This document shows positions 8,058-17,175 of a stretch of DNA of 64,000 nucleotides, piece after piece. The notes beneath the pieces are model-generated. The model was not told the DNA's origin, did not search any database, and saw only the letters and a program-made list of their open reading frames with translations. Positions within the stretch are counted from its first letter, which is position 1; the number at the start of each line of letters is the position of its first letter. Both the position numbers and the translations under genes were made by a program. Source of the DNA: Polyangia bacterium (GTDB lineage: Bacteria > Myxococcota_A > Polyangia > Nannocystales > Nannocystaceae); assembly GCA_030424595.1 (NCBI GenBank), contig JAUHWG010000019.1:1-64000 (forward strand), given 5' to 3'.

Positions 8058-10484
8058 ATGCGACTGGAGCCCCAGCCGGCGCTGTGCACCGTGACCACCT
8101 CCGAATCATCCGCCGCATCCGCTTCATCCGTAGGCCCGGACGTGGGAGCCGAGGGTCGTCGGAGTGCGGGCGGGCGAGCGGGCGTGTCGGATCGCGGGAC
8201 GGGAGAGGCCCCAGAGGAGGGGGCGCCGTCGATCGTCCGAGGGCAGCCTTCGGGCGCTGAGGCGAGCCTGGCCTCAGGGGCAGGAGCTGCGAGCGGGACG
8301 GGCGTCGGCGTCGGCGTCGGCGTCGGCCGCCTCCGTCGCATCGTCGAGCTTCTGGCGTTGTCGTGGGGTCTTCTCATCACGATCGTCGTGGTCTCCCGGA
8401 TCACCTTCCCCTTGGAGCTGGAGTGGATGGAGGGGGGCTCGCTCCACCACGCGCTGCGGCTCGTCCGGGGCGAGGCGATCTACGCCGCGCCCTCGATCGA
8501 CTTCGTCCCCTTTCTCTACACGCCGCTCTATCCGGGGCTCCTCGCGCTCCTCGCCGGCCTGGGCCTGCCGCTGGGGCTCTTCGTCGGGCGGGCGGTCAGC
8601 GTCGCGGCGATCGTCGCGATCGCGGCGGGCCTCTGGCGCCTGGTCGCCGCGGAGAACAAGCCGCGGGCCCATCGGGCGGCGGCGGTCGGGCTCTTCCTCG
8701 CGGGGTACATCGTCACCTTTCGCTGGTACGACATCGCCCGCGCCGACTCGATGATGTTCGCGCTCCTCCTCTGGGGGGTGATCTTGGCCCGCGACACCCC
8801 CGACGCCCGCGACGCCCGCGGGCGCGGAGGAGCCTGGCGACGACCGCTCGCGGCGGGGCTGCTGGTGGCGCTCGCGTTTTGGACCAAGCAGACCGCGGCG
8901 GTGCTGATCCTCGCCAGCGGCCTCGCGGTGATCGCCTCGGGCCTGCGAGGTCGCCTCTGGGGGCTCGCCCGCTACACGACGACCGTCGCGGTGATCGTCC
9001 TCGGCGGCCTCGCCCTCGGCATCGCCCTGACCGACGGCTGGCTGTGGACCTACATCTTCGAGCTCCACCAGGCCCACGCCTTCAACCACGAGCGCTTCGA
9101 GCGGAAGACCTGGGGGATGCTCCTCCACGCGGGGCCTTTCCTCGGGCTCCTCGCCGTGACCTTGGTCAGCGATGACGTCGGCCGCCTGATCAGCCGCCTC
9201 CGCCATCGCCATGACGCTCGCGGTCGCAGCCGCCTCCCCGCGGTCTTCGCCCGAGGCGAGGCCGCGGCCGCTCAGCGCTACTGGGGGGTGATGGCAACCT
9301 TCGCCCTCCTGGTCTCCGCGCTCGGCTACTCGACCCAATGGGCCGAGCCCAACGCCTTCATCCCGGCGGTGATCTTCGGCGCGGCCTACCTCGGCGTCGC
9401 CCTGCCCGTCGGCGGTCGTCGGGAGCTCTGGGCGCTGGGTCTTGTCGCCTGTCAGCTCCTCTTCGCCGTCGCCGTCGAGCCGATGTATCAGCCGATCCAG
9501 AGCCGAGGGATCGGGGCCCTCCCCGAGAGCTACCGCTGGCAGGCGTGGCGGCGGACGATCCCCGACGCGAAGGCCCGCTCCGAGGCCGCGAAGCTGCGCG
9601 CGGAGCTCCTGGCCTTCGCCGACGCGCCTGGGGACGCCGAGCTCTTCGCCCTCGCCCGTCCCTGGTGGAGCGTTCTCGCCGGGGGTCCGGGTCATGTCGC
9701 GTCGATGGGCCTCAGCGACGTGGCCAAGGCCGACGGAGTACGCCTGCGGCGGGAGCTCGCCCAGGAGCTCCGCGGAGGACGCTTCACCGAGGCGTGGTTT
9801 GAGGGAGAGCCGCCGCGTTGGCTCCGCAGCGCGCTCACTCGGCGCTTTCGTCTGGAGGAGCGGCGACTGGGAGCGGAGCGGGTGCGGCCGTGGAGCGGCT
9901 ACATGTCCGAGGCCGGGATGGTCACCCCCTACGTCGCTCCCCAGGTCCGACTGGTCGCGACCGGGGAGAGGCCCCGTCCCGCCGGCGCCTCGGTGCTCGC
10001 GGACTTCGAGCAGAGGACCTTACCCGCGGGCTTTCGTCGGCGGGGCGGGGCCTTCGGCGTGCCTCAGCCTGCGGTCGTCGGCGACCTGCCGATCCTCGGC
10101 CCCCACGGCGGAGAATTGCTGATGGGCAGCGCCCGCGGCAGCGCCGGCCTGAGGGCGACGGGTGTCCTAGAGAGCCCCGTGTTTCAGGCTCCTGTCGGCG
10201 GCACGGTCGAGCTCCTGGTCGGCACCAGCGGAGCGCGCGAGGGTCTCGAGATCGCCGTCGAGGTGCTCGTGGCGGGCGACGGGCCGCCGCGAGAGCCCCG
10301 GGTGAACCGGCGGTTGCCGCTCCCGCTCCCGGAGCAGGATCCCTGGCGTCTCGCACCGCTGCGTTGGCAGGTCCCCGCGGAGCTCGCGGGTCAGCCCCTC
10401 CGCCTGGTCATCACCGACGAGAGCCCGAGCGCCGCGATCTTCATCGACGACCTCTGGATCATCGGCGGGGCAGGGGGCTCCTGA
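8058..10484 (+). CDS. GT-C type membrane protein with C-terminal beta domain
   Basis: A protein of about 808 residues. The N-terminal ~90 residues are Ala/Ser/Gly-rich and end in a (Gly-Val)n run coded by a GGCGTC repeat; then a helix and the motif LEWMEGGSLHHALRL..GEAIYAAPS..FVPFLYTPLYP, typical of GT-C/GT39-like membrane glycosyltransferases. Around ten helices follow. Residues from roughly 480 onward are soluble, and the last 150 look like a carbohydrate-binding-type beta sandwich ending FIDDLWIIGG. The start is uncertain: GTG at 8184 would remove part of the low-complexity leader. It follows another GT-C-like gene on the same strand, across a repeat array. Confidence 0.75.
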   Translation: MRLEPQPALCTVTTSESSAASASSVGPDVGAEGRRSAGGRAGVSDRGTGEAPEEGAPSIVRGQPSGAEASLASGAGAASGTGVGVGVGVGRLRRIVELLALSWGLLITIVVVSRITFPLELEWMEGGSLHHALRLVRGEAIYAAPSIDFVPFLYTPLYPGLLALLAGLGLPLGLFVGRAVSVAAIVAIAAGLWRLVAAENKPRAHRAAAVGLFLAGYIVTFRWYDIARADSMMFALLLWGVILARDTPDARDARGRGGAWRRPLAAGLLVALAFWTKQTAAVLILASGLAVIASGLRGRLWGLARYTTTVAVIVLGGLALGIALTDGWLWTYIFELHQAHAFNHERFERKTWGMLLHAGPFLGLLAVTLVSDDVGRLISRLRHRHDARGRSRLPAVFARGEAAAAQRYWGVMATFALLVSALGYSTQWAEPNAFIPAVIFGAAYLGVALPVGGRRELWALGLVACQLLFAVAVEPMYQPIQSRGIGALPESYRWQAWRRTIPDAKARSEAAKLRAELLAFADAPGDAELFALARPWWSVLAGGPGHVASMGLSDVAKADGVRLRRELAQELRGGRFTEAWFEGEPPRWLRSALTRRFRLEERRLGAERVRPWSGYMSEAGMVTPYVAPQVRLVATGERPRPAGASVLADFEQRTLPAGFRRRGGAFGVPQPAVVGDLPILGPHGGELLMGSARGSAGLRATGVLESPVFQAPVGGTVELLVGTSGAREGLEIAVEVLVAGDGPPREPRVNRRLPLPLPEQDPWRLAPLRWQVPAELAGQPLRLVITDESPSAAIFIDDLWIIGGAGGS

Positions 10485-10630
10485 GCCTCGCAGCGCGACG
10501 GGCTGGGCAGGGCTCCTGAGCCCGCGGCGCGACGAAAGTCCCGTGTCCTCTCCGAGCCGGGCTCGTCACTCTTGGCTCGGGTCGCCAGGTCTATGGGCGG
10601 CGAGTAGGCTCCTTCGAGGGCCTCTCGGGA

Positions 10631-10695
10631 AGGGACGTTTTCGAGGGACGTTTTCGAGGGACGCTTTCGAGGGACGCTTTCGAGGGGCGCTTTCG
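10631..10695. repeat. 13-bp tandem repeat, five copies
   Basis: Five consecutive 13-mers with consensus AGGGACGYTTTCG lie in the 369-bp gap between the GT-C-like gene and the PDZ gene. Only the last copy departs at more than one position. All frames through it are low complexity, so no gene is called. Confidence 0.88.
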
Positions 10696-10767
10696 CGGGC
10701 GCGTCGGCGAATCGAGGCCGGTGGATCTGTCTCGGCGTCCCCATTCGCAGGGGCCATACGCACAAAC

Positions 10768-10793
10768 GACTCCGGGGCCGAAGACCCGGAGTC
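10768..10793 (-). terminator. Hairpin, possible terminator of the PDZ gene
   Basis: GACTCCGGG and CCCGGAGTC form a perfect 9-bp stem around an 8-nt loop, about 60 bp beyond the stop of the minus-strand PDZ gene. On the minus strand it is followed by GTTTGTG, a weak T-rich run. This fits a terminator between convergent genes, but there is no full T-tract. Confidence 0.4.
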
Positions 10794-10853
10794 GCGAGGG
10801 GACCTGGCGGCGAGGCGCCGAGGTCATGTCAGATTAGAGCGAGCGTGCTGAGG

Positions 10854-11297
10854 TTAGCGCTGAACGCGGATCATCGAGCGCTCGATGATCACGGTCTCGT
10901 GCGAGTTGCAGCCGTACTTGACCTCAACCGCGACCGTCGACCCTGCGGGGCCGCGGAGCGCGTTGGCGAAGCCCTCGACCGACTGGGGATCGACGCCGTC
11001 GACGGCGACGAGGAAGGCGCCCTCACGGAGGAGGCCGTCTGCGGGTCCGTCGGTGATCACTTGGCGGACCATGACGCGGTCGCCGTGCTGCTGAATCACG
11101 GCTCCGATGCCGCTGTAGGTGTATCCACGCTCGATCTCCCGCTGCTGCTGCGAGCAGGTCGGGCCCGCCATGCGGTACATCAGCGCCGCCGAGGTGGCCA
11201 TCGAACCGGCGAGGATGATCGAGCCGAGAACGACGCTCCGGGCGGTGCGCCAGCGGGAGATGGAATTAGCAGTCTGGGATTCGTGAATGGTGCGCAT
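10854..11297 (-). CDS. Membrane-anchored PDZ-domain protein
   Basis: A 147-residue protein. Residues 20-45 form one hydrophobic helix with a short basic N-terminus, so it is an inner-membrane anchor or uncleaved signal. The rest is a single PDZ fold: GIGAVIQQHGDRVMVRQVITDGPADG..LREGAFLVAVDGVDPQSV...LRGPAGSTVAVEV has the usual ligand-groove, GPA and 'V-DG' pattern. No protease domain is attached, so it is probably an adaptor or scaffold in the periplasm. GAGGAG lies about 10 bp before the ATG. The last codons contain a perfect 22-bp palindrome (10869-10890). Partner unknown. Confidence 0.8.
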   Translation of the reverse strand: MRTIHESQTANSISRWRTARSVVLGSIILAGSMATSAALMYRMAGPTCSQQQREIERGYTYSGIGAVIQQHGDRVMVRQVITDGPADGLLREGAFLVAVDGVDPQSVEGFANALRGPAGSTVAVEVKYGCNSHETVIIERSMIRVQR

Positions 11298-11537
11298 GCC
11301 TTCGCTCCTCTACGTCTACGTAGCGGCTCCTATTCTTTCATAGGTTCTCGCGACATGCCAGCCTGCGCATTCGGCGATTTGTCGCGGATCACCAGTGGCG
11401 GGTGTCCAGCGGTCGCACCGGCCGATGCTCCGGTCGCGCGTCGCGCTCCGGGGGGCCGCCTGCGCTCCTGAGCCTGCGCGCTTCGCCAGGTTCTTTCCCC
11501 CGGCGTCGAAAAGCCGCTATACAGCCTCCGCATTCCT

Positions 11538-12545
11538 ATGTGCGCCGCTCCCCGATTCCGCTCATTGGTCGGCCTTACGGGCCGCGTCTCGGTCACCCTC
11601 GCGCTGGCGCTCACCGCCTGCGCCCAAGACAAGAAGGTCGGGAGCGCGGAGTCCTCCAGCCCGCAGCCGCCCACCGCGGCGATCGTCGCGGCGGATGAGA
11701 TCCCGGAGGCCTCGGAGGAGCCGACGGATCCGGAGGAGGTAGCCCCGGAGGAGGCAGCCCCAGAGGAGGCCGAGGCTGCGAAGGCCGCAGAGGTCGCAGC
11801 GGCCGAGGATGGCGCGACCCCGACCCCGGCTGCGAACGCCGAGGCGGCGGAGCCCGACGAGGAGGCCGCGGATACGCCCGCCGCCGCCGAGGGCAAGAGC
11901 AAGGTGTTGATCCTCGGCGACAGCCTCGCCGCGACCGGGTTTGGCGCGCTCCTCGAGCGTCGCCTGGACGCCCACCCCGACGTCGTCGCCTACCGGAAGG
12001 CGCGCAGCTCCTCGGGGCTCGCCCGCCCAGACTTCTACGACTGGATGGGCGAGGCGAAGCGGCAGGTGGACGCGCGCACCCCCGACGTGGTCGTCGTCAT
12101 CATCGGCGGCAATGACGGTCAGGACCTGACCAACAAGAGCGGCAAGGGCAAGCGCGTCCACTGGAAGTCCGACGAGTGGAGCGAGGCCTACCGCGAGCGG
12201 GTCGCGAAGTTCGTCGACGAGCTCCGCGGTGACGGCCGCAAGGTGCTCTGGCTCGGCCTTCCGCGGACCGGCACCGTCTCCTTTGAGAAGAAGCTGGACC
12301 TGATCCGCGAGGTCCAGATCAACGCGATGGCCGACTACGAGGACGTCGAGTACTTCGACACCTCGCCCTTCTTCGTCGACGACAAGGGCGACCTGCGGCG
12401 GACCGCGGACGTCGGCCGCAAGAAGAACCAGACGCTGCGGGCCGACGACGGCATCCACTTCACGATGGCCGGCGCCCAGTACTTCGCGGATCAGGTCTAC
12501 CCAGAGGTGCTCCGCTCCCTCGGGGTCGAAGACGCCGCCGAGTAG
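11538..12545 (+). CDS. Lipoprotein with SGNH/GDSL hydrolase domain (DUF459-like)
   Basis: The N-terminus is a lipoprotein signal with lipobox LTAC (lipidated Cys28). An Ala/Glu/Pro-rich linker of about 90 residues spans to residue 120. The hydrolase domain has the nucleophile block LILGDSLA (Ser129), the oxyanion GGND (190-193) and the catalytic DGIH (304-307), in the order expected for SGNH esterases of the DUF459 type. It probably acts as an acetyl- or acyl-esterase on envelope polysaccharide or peptidoglycan at the outer membrane; the substrate is not evident. It is a single gene, with 328 bp of non-coding DNA before the next gene. Confidence 0.85.
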   Translation: MCAAPRFRSLVGLTGRVSVTLALALTACAQDKKVGSAESSSPQPPTAAIVAADEIPEASEEPTDPEEVAPEEAAPEEAEAAKAAEVAAAEDGATPTPAANAEAAEPDEEAADTPAAAEGKSKVLILGDSLAATGFGALLERRLDAHPDVVAYRKARSSSGLARPDFYDWMGEAKRQVDARTPDVVVVIIGGNDGQDLTNKSGKGKRVHWKSDEWSEAYRERVAKFVDELRGDGRKVLWLGLPRTGTVSFEKKLDLIREVQINAMADYEDVEYFDTSPFFVDDKGDLRRTADVGRKKNQTLRADDGIHFTMAGAQYFADQVYPEVLRSLGVEDAAE

Positions 12546-12873
12546 GCGACCCGAGGAGGCCGCCCGAAAGGCCGTCTGCAAGGCTCGCCCGACGGGTCGA
12601 TGGGGGCTTTGTGGGTGGCTCTGCGTGGGCTCCAGCACCGGCTCGGCCGGACCCCAAATTTGCCGCAGGACGACGCTGATCCTGCGGGCTCCATCACTGT
12701 CGGGCCCCGTCCCGGGAGGCCTTGATCACAGGATCGAGACCCTCTACAGAAAGGGCCCGGGCGCCCCAGATCGGAGCCCTGTCGACAAATTGACCCAGAT
12801 CGGAATGCCCGACCGCACCTGAGGAGTTGGTGTCCGGTGCCGAGGACCTCTGGTAGGTTCGGGCTCGTTTCGC
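12546..12873. other. Intergenic region, nothing recognised
   Basis: A 328-bp gap between two plus-strand envelope genes. No credible reading frame, RNA or repeat was seen. It presumably contains the promoter of the LysM-M74 gene, but no clear -35/-10 pair stands out. Confidence 0.5.
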
Positions 12874-14397
12874 ATGCTGCTCACCCCTCGTCTTCGCCTC
12901 GCACACGTATGGCTGCTCCTCCTGGCGGTCGCGGGGTCGCTCGTCTTCGCCCTCGCCCCTCCGGTCTCGACCGCGAGCGCGGCGACGGCCGCGAAGAGCA
13001 AGAAGAGCAAGAAGAGCGCCAGCAAGAAGAGCTCCAGCAAGAAGAACAAGAAGGGCAAGAGCAAGAAGAAGGCGTCGACGCCGAAGGCCGTCGACAAGGG
13101 CGCCAAGCCGCAGCTGCGGCCGGCGCAGGCCCCTGTCTCGGTGAGCGATCTCTGGTCGGGGGAGAGCTCCGGCATGGACGGGGGCGAGCCCGGCGAGGCC
13201 CCGCTCCCGGCGGCTGACGACCTCGACGCGATCGCTGCGCAGTACCAGATCGAGATCGCCACAGGCCAGGTCGAGCTCGCGCCCGAGGTGCTCGAAGAGT
13301 CAGGTGTGACGGCGGAGCCGGAGGCGGAGCCGGAGGAGGTCGACGACACGCCGAAGTGGATCAAGCACACGATCGTCCCGCACGTGCCGCTCGACGCGAT
13401 CGCCGCGCGCTACGGCGTCAGCAAGAAGAGCATCCTCCGCTGGAACAAGATGGACCCGAAGAAGGTCTACTTGCGCGCCGGCAAGACCCTGAAGATCAAG
13501 GCCGTCCGCCCGCCGCCGCCGCGGGAGAAGATCGAGTACGAGATCAAGAAGGGGGACACCTGGGACAAGATCGCCGCGGCCCACGGTGTCGACGCCAAGC
13601 TCCTAAAGAAGTGGAACCAGCCCCCGAAGAAGAACGGGAAGCGCCCGCAGCCCAAGCTCATCGCCGGCAAGAGCCTCCACATCTGGGTCGAGGCGGCGCT
13701 CGCGGGCGGGGATACGCCAGAGCTCGGCGATAGCCCCGGACCCGCCAGCTCGGGGTCGAGCGCGGCGGACCGCGAGGCGAAGCGCCTGATCGCCAAGGTC
13801 CGGCGCAACGCCTTCAGCATCGGCAAGCCGACCAAGGGCCGGGTCGTCAACGGTGTCAGCCCGCCCGAGGGGACCGACCTCTACGTCCTCCGCAAGCCGG
13901 CGCAGGCCTACGGGTCGAGCCACACCGTGCGGACGATGATCGGGGCGATGAGCACCTTCCGTCAGCGATCCGGCTACAAAAAGCCGCTCGTGATCGGCGC
14001 GATCTCGCTGCCGAAGGGCGGCCGCTTCCGCCCCCACCGCTCCCACCAGAGCGGTCGCGACATCGACATCCGCCTGCCGGTCCGCGCGAGCGTCGATCAC
14101 AACACCGCGCCGCGGGCCAACGAGGTCGACTGGAAGGCGGCGTGGCGGCTGATCAAGGCGTTCGTCGACACCGGGACGATCCGCTACATCTTCCTCGACC
14201 ACCGCCTGCAGAAGATCCTCCACAAGGCGGCGCTGGCGAGCGGCGCGACCAAGAAGGAGGTCGCGGAGATCATCCAGTGGCCGCGGCCGAAGAAGTCGAA
14301 CAACGGGATCGTCCGCCACGCCGCCGGCCACACCTCGCACATCCACGTGCGGATCATGTGTGGTCCGCAGGAGACGCGGTGCATCTCCGTCCGCTGA
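12874..14397 (+). CDS. LysM-domain murein endopeptidase, M74 (MepA-like)
   Basis: Predicted secreted peptidoglycan endopeptidase. Residues 1-36 are a signal peptide, 40-75 a Lys/Ser-rich basic stretch that could bind anionic wall polymers, then two LysM modules (about 163-209 and 220-272) that bind glycan chains. The C-terminal domain has the zinc ligands of peptidase M74: SHQSGRDIDI (His391, Asp396) and HTSHIHVRIMCG (His489, His491), as in penicillin-insensitive MepA, which cuts D-Ala-mDAP cross-links. E. coli MepA lacks LysM domains, so this is a longer, wall-targeted version. It is flanked by another envelope hydrolase, suggesting a wall-remodelling role. Confidence 0.9.
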   Translation: MLLTPRLRLAHVWLLLLAVAGSLVFALAPPVSTASAATAAKSKKSKKSASKKSSSKKNKKGKSKKKASTPKAVDKGAKPQLRPAQAPVSVSDLWSGESSGMDGGEPGEAPLPAADDLDAIAAQYQIEIATGQVELAPEVLEESGVTAEPEAEPEEVDDTPKWIKHTIVPHVPLDAIAARYGVSKKSILRWNKMDPKKVYLRAGKTLKIKAVRPPPPREKIEYEIKKGDTWDKIAAAHGVDAKLLKKWNQPPKKNGKRPQPKLIAGKSLHIWVEAALAGGDTPELGDSPGPASSGSSAADREAKRLIAKVRRNAFSIGKPTKGRVVNGVSPPEGTDLYVLRKPAQAYGSSHTVRTMIGAMSTFRQRSGYKKPLVIGAISLPKGGRFRPHRSHQSGRDIDIRLPVRASVDHNTAPRANEVDWKAAWRLIKAFVDTGTIRYIFLDHRLQKILHKAALASGATKKEVAEIIQWPRPKKSNNGIVRHAAGHTSHIHVRIMCGPQETRCISVR

Positions 14398-14559
14398 GCT
14401 GAGGCTCGGCCTAAGCTCAGGACCGCGTCGTTCCTTCGGGACCGCGAGCGCAGAGCTTGGGCGAGCGGCTGCGGCGGTTTGAGGGGGGGGCGTTCGGGCC
14501 CACGACCAACCTTCGCCCTCGACGCCAGGCCAGCCCCCGCACGACTGCGGGTCAGCGGC

Positions 14560-15720
14560 CTAGTCACGAGCGCGGCGGCGGCGGAGGGCGATGAGCACCA
14601 CGAGGCCGAACCAGAGCGGCGGGCCTCGTCGGCTCCGATCGTCGAGGCCTGCCGAGCAGGCGCAGCCCTCCTCGCCGACACCGTCGAAGCCGCCGGAGTC
14701 GGTGTCGGTGTCGCTCGCGGTCGCGGTGCCGTCGCTCGCTGAGCCGCCGCTTGCGCTGCTCTCGGTGCCGGAGTCTGTGCCGGAGTCTGTGCCAGAGTCC
14801 GAGTCTGTGCCGGAGTCGCTCGCTCCGGTGGTCTCCGGCTCGGGCGGCGGCGGAGGCCGCGGGAAGGCCATGTTGATCGTCGAGAACTGGATCGTGTCCT
14901 CGAAGGCGGGGATCGTCACCGGGATGTCGATGTCGGCGATCTCGTAGTCCTTGCCGAGGATCGTCATCACGAGCGTCGGCTTGAGCACGATCGTCGGCTC
15001 GGTCGTGAGCTCGGCGAAGAGCACCCCGTCGACCGAGAAGGGGTCGGGCTGGGGGCCGAGGCCCGGGTTTAGGTTCGCAGCGGCGCCCTCTTCGACGATC
15101 ACCTCCCACTGCGCCTTCGGGTCGAGCGTCGCGACCTCGATCGCGTCGCCGCGCAGCTCACCCTCGATGATCAGGTAGATGTCGATGTCGAGGTGACCGG
15201 AGGCGACGATGATGTCCGGCGTGACCGGGACCTCGACGAGGGTGACCGGGTCGGTCATGTCGTCGATCGTCGCCGGCCGGTCGGGGTTGCCCTCCAATAG
15301 GTAGGGCGTGAACTCGGTCTCGGAGATCACGGCGTAGTCGTAGGGGCCGATGATGTCCGACTCCCAGGTCAGGCCGGCGACGTCGAAGCGGACCATGGAC
15401 TCGAGGGTGAAGCCGACGTCGACGCCGAAGCGCCCCCCGTCAGGCTCGCCCTCAAAGGTCAGCTCCTCGGTCTCCCAGTCGTAGAGGCCGTCGCCGGGCA
15501 TGTCGATCATCACCGAGTTGCCGGCGTGGACGATCAGGCGGAGCTGGACCGGCGCGTCGGCGGGGAACCAGTCGCTGTCGTAGGTGAAGTCGTCGAGGCC
15601 GACGAGCTGCTGGAGGTGCGTCGGCGAGAACTCAGCGCTCTCGACCTCGGCGGCGGCGGTCTGAGGGACGATCGCCGCGGCGGCCGCGAGGGCGAGGACG
15701 GGGGGCCATGAGCGCGCCAT
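14560..15720 (-). CDS. MYXO-CTERM surface protein of unknown function
   Basis: A 386-residue secreted protein. It starts with a signal peptide cut near AAA-EVES, followed by about 270 residues of beta-rich, acidic sequence with no recognised domain. Then comes a low-complexity linker rich in Asp-Ser-Gly-Thr repeats. The C-terminus is a sorting signal: GCACSAG, a hydrophobic helix (LWFGLVVLIAL) and RRRRARD. Such Cys-helix-Arg tails are the MYXO-CTERM signal, thought to be processed by a rhombosortase-type system. The mature protein is therefore probably surface-attached through the cysteine. Signal and tail are clear; the function is unknown. Confidence 0.85.
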   Translation of the reverse strand: MARSWPPVLALAAAAAIVPQTAAAEVESAEFSPTHLQQLVGLDDFTYDSDWFPADAPVQLRLIVHAGNSVMIDMPGDGLYDWETEELTFEGEPDGGRFGVDVGFTLESMVRFDVAGLTWESDIIGPYDYAVISETEFTPYLLEGNPDRPATIDDMTDPVTLVEVPVTPDIIVASGHLDIDIYLIIEGELRGDAIEVATLDPKAQWEVIVEEGAAANLNPGLGPQPDPFSVDGVLFAELTTEPTIVLKPTLVMTILGKDYEIADIDIPVTIPAFEDTIQFSTINMAFPRPPPPPEPETTGASDSGTDSDSGTDSGTDSGTESSASGGSASDGTATASDTDTDSGGFDGVGEEGCACSAGLDDRSRRGPPLWFGLVVLIALRRRRARD

Positions 15721-16032
15721 GGAGACGACTATAGTCCGAGCTTTGCAGGCCTGGGCGCAGGGCAGGAGAGGCCGCTCGACTTCGACCGGCGGCGACTTTG
15801 CTCACATTGTTCGGCGGTGCGGAGCCCTCGCCCTGGGCCTCCCTCCGCGAAGAGGCCCGCGGCGAGGCTCGGAGGGGCTGGCCGACCGTCATCGATCGGG
15901 CCGGGGCGGGCCGGGTGAGCTGGAGCGAGAGCGAGAATATCGGGGGCTCACGTAGGTTTGGGCGGAGATCCGGCGGTCGCCGAGCGGTCAGATCCCGCGC
16001 GACTTTTGCCGCAGCCTGCTAGGGTTGCGGCC
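15721..16032. promoter_or_regulatory. Divergent intergenic region upstream of serC
   Basis: A 312-bp gap between the divergent starts of the MYXO-CTERM gene and serC, so it must hold promoters for both. A TATAGT-like hexamer lies just before the minus-strand start (15729-15734) but without a convincing -35. No RNA gene or repeat was seen. Confidence 0.4.
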
Positions 16033-17175
16033 ATGAGTGCAGCGCGTTCCCGCAAGATCTGGAACTTCTCCGCAGGGCCGGCGATCCTCCCGCCAGAGGT
16101 GTTCGAGAGGGCTGCTGAGGCCATTCACGAGCTCAAGCTGGGGGGCCATGACCCAGAGGAGCCGGGGATCGGCATGTCGATCCTCGAGATCTCCCACCGC
16201 TCCCCCCCCTTCGACGCGGTGGTCAAGGGCGCTGAGGAACTCTGCCATTCGGTGCTCGGGATCCCCAGCAGCCACCAGGTGCTCTTCCTCCAGGGGGGCG
16301 CGAGCCTGCAGTTCGCGATGATCCCGATGAACCTGCGCCACGCCGAGCGGCCGGCGGCTTACATCGACACCGGCGCCTGGTCGACGAAGGCGATCGCCGA
16401 GAGCAAGCTGCTCGGACCGACGGAGGTCGTCGCCTCGTCGGCGTCGACGGGCTTTGATCGGATCCCGGCGATGCCCCCCGCAGAGGCCTACGCCGGCGCC
16501 AGCTACCTCCACATCACCAGCAACAACACGATCTTCGGCACCGAGTGGGCGCAGATCCCCAGCAGCGGCGCGGTCCCGCTGGTCGTCGACTGCTCGAGCG
16601 ACATCGGCGCGCGGGCGACCGCCTACGATCGGATCGCCCTCGGCTACGCTGGCGCCCAGAAGAACCTCGGACCCTCGGGCGTGACCCTCGTCTTCATCCG
16701 CAAGGACCTGATCGGTCGTGAGCCGGTCGGCGTGGTCCCCAAGTACCTCCGCTACAGCACCCACGCGAAGGACCCGAGCCTCTTCAACACGCCGAACACC
16801 TTCGGGATCCTGGTCCTCAAGCTGATGCTCGACTGGCTCCGGGGACAGGGGGGCGTCACGGGGATCGCCGCCCGCAACCAGCGCAAGGCGGACAAGCTCT
16901 ACGGTGCGCTCGACCAGAGCTCGCTCTGCGTCCCGCACGCGCAGATCGGCTCCCGCTCGCTGATGAACGTCGCCTGGACCCTGGGCGGCGCCCCCGAGGC
17001 GGAGCGCGAGGCCCTGACCAAGCGCTTCCTCGCCGAGGCCGACGCGGCTGGCCTCTCCGGCCTCAAGGGTCACCGCTCTGTCGGCGGCCTGCGGGCGTCG
17101 ATCTACAACGCGTTCCCCGAGGCCGGGGTCGACGTGCTCGTCGAGTTCATCCGCGAGTTTGAGCGCCGGTCGTGA
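16033..17175 (+). CDS. serC: Phosphoserine aminotransferase
   Basis: Class V PLP aminotransferase converting 3-phosphohydroxypyruvate to phosphoserine in serine synthesis; it can also serve pyridoxine synthesis. The start is ATG at 16033, giving NFSAGPAILP at the N-terminus, the SerC signature that binds phosphate. SHRS follows near residue 60, and the PLP-binding lysine is Lys210 in GYAGAQKNLGPSG. At 380 residues the length is normal for a SerC. It overlaps the next gene by 3 bp in a GTGA junction, so the two are probably co-translated. No serA or serB is visible in this window. Confidence 0.95.
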   Translation: MSAARSRKIWNFSAGPAILPPEVFERAAEAIHELKLGGHDPEEPGIGMSILEISHRSPPFDAVVKGAEELCHSVLGIPSSHQVLFLQGGASLQFAMIPMNLRHAERPAAYIDTGAWSTKAIAESKLLGPTEVVASSASTGFDRIPAMPPAEAYAGASYLHITSNNTIFGTEWAQIPSSGAVPLVVDCSSDIGARATAYDRIALGYAGAQKNLGPSGVTLVFIRKDLIGREPVGVVPKYLRYSTHAKDPSLFNTPNTFGILVLKLMLDWLRGQGGVTGIAARNQRKADKLYGALDQSSLCVPHAQIGSRSLMNVAWTLGGAPEAEREALTKRFLAEADAAGLSGLKGHRSVGGLRASIYNAFPEAGVDVLVEFIREFERRS

